The notes beneath the pieces are model-generated. The model had not been told where the DNA came from and made no database searches. It saw only the letters and a list, made by a program, of their open reading frames with translations. The translations under genes and the position numbers were made by a program. 64,000 nucleotides of DNA from Daphnia pulex. Taxonomy: Eukaryota > Arthropoda > Branchiopoda > Diplostraca > Daphniidae. The stretch is from NCBI RefSeq assembly GCF_021134715.1, contig NC_060025.1, forward strand, positions 1,426,001-1,490,000, written 5' to 3'. Below, one piece after another: positions 61,801 through 64,000 of this stretch. Positions within the stretch are counted from its first letter, which is position 1, and the number at the start of each line of letters is the position of its first letter.

Positions 61801-62070
61801 TCGCTCCGAAACCGAACAGCCCCGAACCGGGACTTGTAACCGTAACAATTCTGGAACATCTGTCTCTACTGTCTGTGTTCTGTGTGTTCAGATCTTTCGT
61901 AATACCTTCGGCTTTTTTAAAATGTTGCACCAAAGTTTTCACACGCCGAAAAAATTCAACAGCCGGGATAGATCAAACCAAGAAGAACAAACAAAAATAG
62001 AAAAATTCTAGACAGATAGAAAAGATTTTTCAACCAATAATAATAATAGCCAAACCGGAAGATGACAGCC
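58885..62070. other. Flotillin-2 intron 1 within copy B
   Basis: Contains the near-identical block 59,029-59,419 and weaker matches to copy A (60,310-60,400 with 41,690-41,820; 60,800-61,100 with 42,200-42,450; 61,480-61,600 with 42,780-42,960). Plus-strand frames such as 59,519-60,025 lack motifs. Confidence 0.45.
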
Positions 62071-62879
62071 CCTACCACCATCTATAGACTAATATCAAAG
62101 AATTTCTGCCCAGACAAATCTGTTCAATTGTAGAGAGAACAGTTGAGATCTATACGACGTCATCCATCTGCTGCCCGTCCAACTCCTTTCCGTGCCACCT
62201 GACTCTCGTTCAAATATTAAAAATACAGCAACTTCATTATTTTTCAAATTCTTTTAACTGAGCTGCCAATTATCTCGATTTAGCACGGTACACAGTACAC
62301 TGTGATAGCCCCGGCATTTTTGGTTTGGTGTGTTTCATTAGTCGTAACGAAAGTTCTTAATAAGGAAAATTCCGTTGTGCGTGTGTATATAAATATCCTA
62401 CACACGGCTGGGGGTCCAGGGCGTCTGGCCAGGGCGAATTTCGTAGAGAAAGTCAAGCAGAAAACAAAAAAACAAAAAATGAAATAAAACGGTAAGATTT
62501 TGTTTCCAAGTTCTAGGTCACCAATTTCTCAACTCGTTGGATATCCACAACCCGAGAGAGGAAATTCAAAAGGGGAAAGAAGAAAATAAAAATCGGCGCC
62601 TACCTGACGTTCAACACGTAGACATTAACAAGAAGAAGAGAGAAGAACACCTGTACGAACGGCCTATGAATTCTCTATCATATAGGCCGTGTGTGCAGGT
62701 CCCTTTCGGGCGCATACCAGCCCAGCCGGGCATCCGAAATTCAACCTGTGCCCATGCTGGAATCGAGAACTTGACCCTTGAAAATTCTTCTTCTCCTTCT
62801 TTTTATGAATCATATTGGATGGAAAGGAAATGTGCCGGCAGCTATTTGAGAGTCTTTTCTTTAAAAAAAATCAGGGGGG

Positions 62880-62899
62880 TCGGCCCGGCCCGGCCCGGC
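62880..62899. repeat. GC-rich microsatellite (ggccc)n
   Basis: About four copies of the pentamer ggccc in an otherwise AT-rich region. Confidence 0.7.
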
Positions 62900-63235
62900 C
62901 TGTGTGTCTACTATGTCTGCTGTTAAAGTTCTACCTCTAGGAGATTGAGGTCAAACGCGAGAGAGTCCAACCCGGAATCGAATAAAAATAAAATAAAACT
63001 TTTTAAATAAAATTCGGAGAGAAGGCCGTTGATATTTCTTTTAAAAAAAAGTTAATTATCGAAGCTTTGATGGATGAATTCCAATTCCGTTTTGAGCCCA
63101 AAAGGGGAAACGGTTATTTAACTTTTTCTCTTCTTCGGCCGTCCAGCTCAGCTGTGCAGCTGGCGACCGTGAAAAAAACGCAACATGTGTGAACACGAAA
63201 ATTCAAAAATCCAAAAATTCACTCGCCCGAGAAAA

Positions 63236-63259
63236 AATAAAATAAAATAAAATAAAATT
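63236..63259. repeat. Microsatellite (aaaat)n
   Basis: Four to five copies of the pentamer aaaat. Confidence 0.75.
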
Positions 63260-64000
63260 GAAAGGGAGGGAAAATTAAAAGTACCAGACGGTTCAGCTAT
63301 GTTGCATATGGACTTGTGTGTGTATATACTAGCCCGTCGGCGTTCAAAAAAGATTATTACCGAATATTTTTTGAAAGAAGAAGAAGAAAAGTCCGTTCGT
63401 TTTTTGGGCTTCTTCTTCGGACACACATACATACAACAACCCGTTACGCACCTAAAAAACCGCTGGCCATCTCGTACCACCTGTTGTTCCGTCTGCCCTT
63501 GGTCCAACTGCCACAATCTTGGAATAAAGTTTGGACCCAGGCCGTCCCTGGGCGCCCATCGCACGGGTACCATTAAGCATCTCTTGCCGGCCCGTTACAT
63601 TTAACAGAAAAAAAGGGAAAGAAAAGAAAGAAAACGGCAATCTCAAGTGGTTCTCTTGTGTTTGTTGAGGAAGGACTCTGCGGAATTTTAGTTTTGAAAA
63701 ATATTTGACAACGCCGTTCGAATTTTTTGAAAGTGGGGGACAAAAAATTCCGTCAATAAGCGTCAAGGGGGGTGGAAAAAAAAAGCAGTTGGCTAACAAG
63801 ACAAAATTTTACACGTGTCGTTTTTTATATCACGTCCAGATGATATAATAAAAAAATAAAAATCCGCAAATGATTGGGAATTCCAATAACCTCCAGGCTA
63901 ACTGCAAAAAAAAACAATTGCTGTACATTTTTTTGCTTATCGTTACGTCTGATATTCGGGACGATAAATCAAAAAAGTGTTGAGGCATCAAAACAGACAC

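Larger units (their letters stand above)
44570..62070. repeat. Segmental duplication, copy B (carries the intact flotillin-2)
   Basis: This is the partner of copy A, with matching blocks listed there. It is about 6 kb longer than copy A because it keeps all flotillin exons seen here, holds the 524-bp satellite array and has ankyrin-like exon fragments not seen in copy A. Confidence 0.75.
62071..64000. other. Right flank, probably still flotillin-2 intron 1
   Basis: No gene recognised. It contains a short ggccc repeat at 62,880-62,899 and an aaaat microsatellite at 63,236-63,259. Confidence 0.4.

Noticed and set aside
62537-62926. 129-codon plus-strand open frame
   Set aside because: Low-complexity start, no motif, no splice or promoter context, and it lies in the probable first intron of flotillin-2.

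Overview
The window looks like nuclear DNA of a small-genome arthropod, most likely a branchiopod crustacean of the Daphnia type. This is an inference. It rests on many short introns (mostly 60-100 bp), secreted globins with a threonine-rich leader, a secreted protein joining fibrinogen-like segments to a C1q domain, an arthropod gustatory receptor and a two-domain chitinase. No database search was possible, so families are named from visible motifs and remembered homologues. Exon boundaries were read by eye from GT-AG sites and codon phase.

Positions 1-30,000 are gene-rich. After a repeat cluster (1-1,268) come a zinc-knuckle protein (minus, 4,147-6,398) with a possible small gene just 5' of it, a C1q-type secreted protein broken by one in-frame stop (plus, 8,795-10,634), core 1 beta-1,3-galactosyltransferase C1GALT1 (plus, 14,089-15,995), two secreted single-domain globins facing tail to tail (18,293-19,177 plus; 20,081-21,053 minus), the catalytic subunit of protein phosphatase 4 (minus, 22,429-23,673), a double-GH18 chitinase with a probable GPI anchor signal (minus, 24,809-27,621) and a gustatory receptor (minus, 28,215-29,755). 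Each appears to be an independent transcription unit.

Positions 31,900-62,070 are mainly two direct copies of one ancestral segment. Copy B (about 44,570-62,070) holds flotillin-2 (minus, 54,791-58,884), complete except for its first coding exon, which probably lies beyond 64,000. Copy A (about 31,910-43,250) lies downstream of that gene and holds a decayed flotillin-2 with three intact middle exons, a second exon full of stops, and several exons missing. Similarity between the copies is patchy. Most of it is old and gapped, but two blocks are almost identical including introns, which suggests gene conversion. Copy B alone carries a 524-bp satellite array (50,455-53,145) and a set of ankyrin-like exon fragments.

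The observations most worth following are the globin that seems to have lost its proximal heme histidine, the nonsense codon in an otherwise well-formed C1q gene, the mosaic flotillin duplication with a coding-like relic in its near-identical block, and the young satellite with a tRNA-like A-box in every unit. I did not find a bacterial-style defence or other obviously new multi-gene system.
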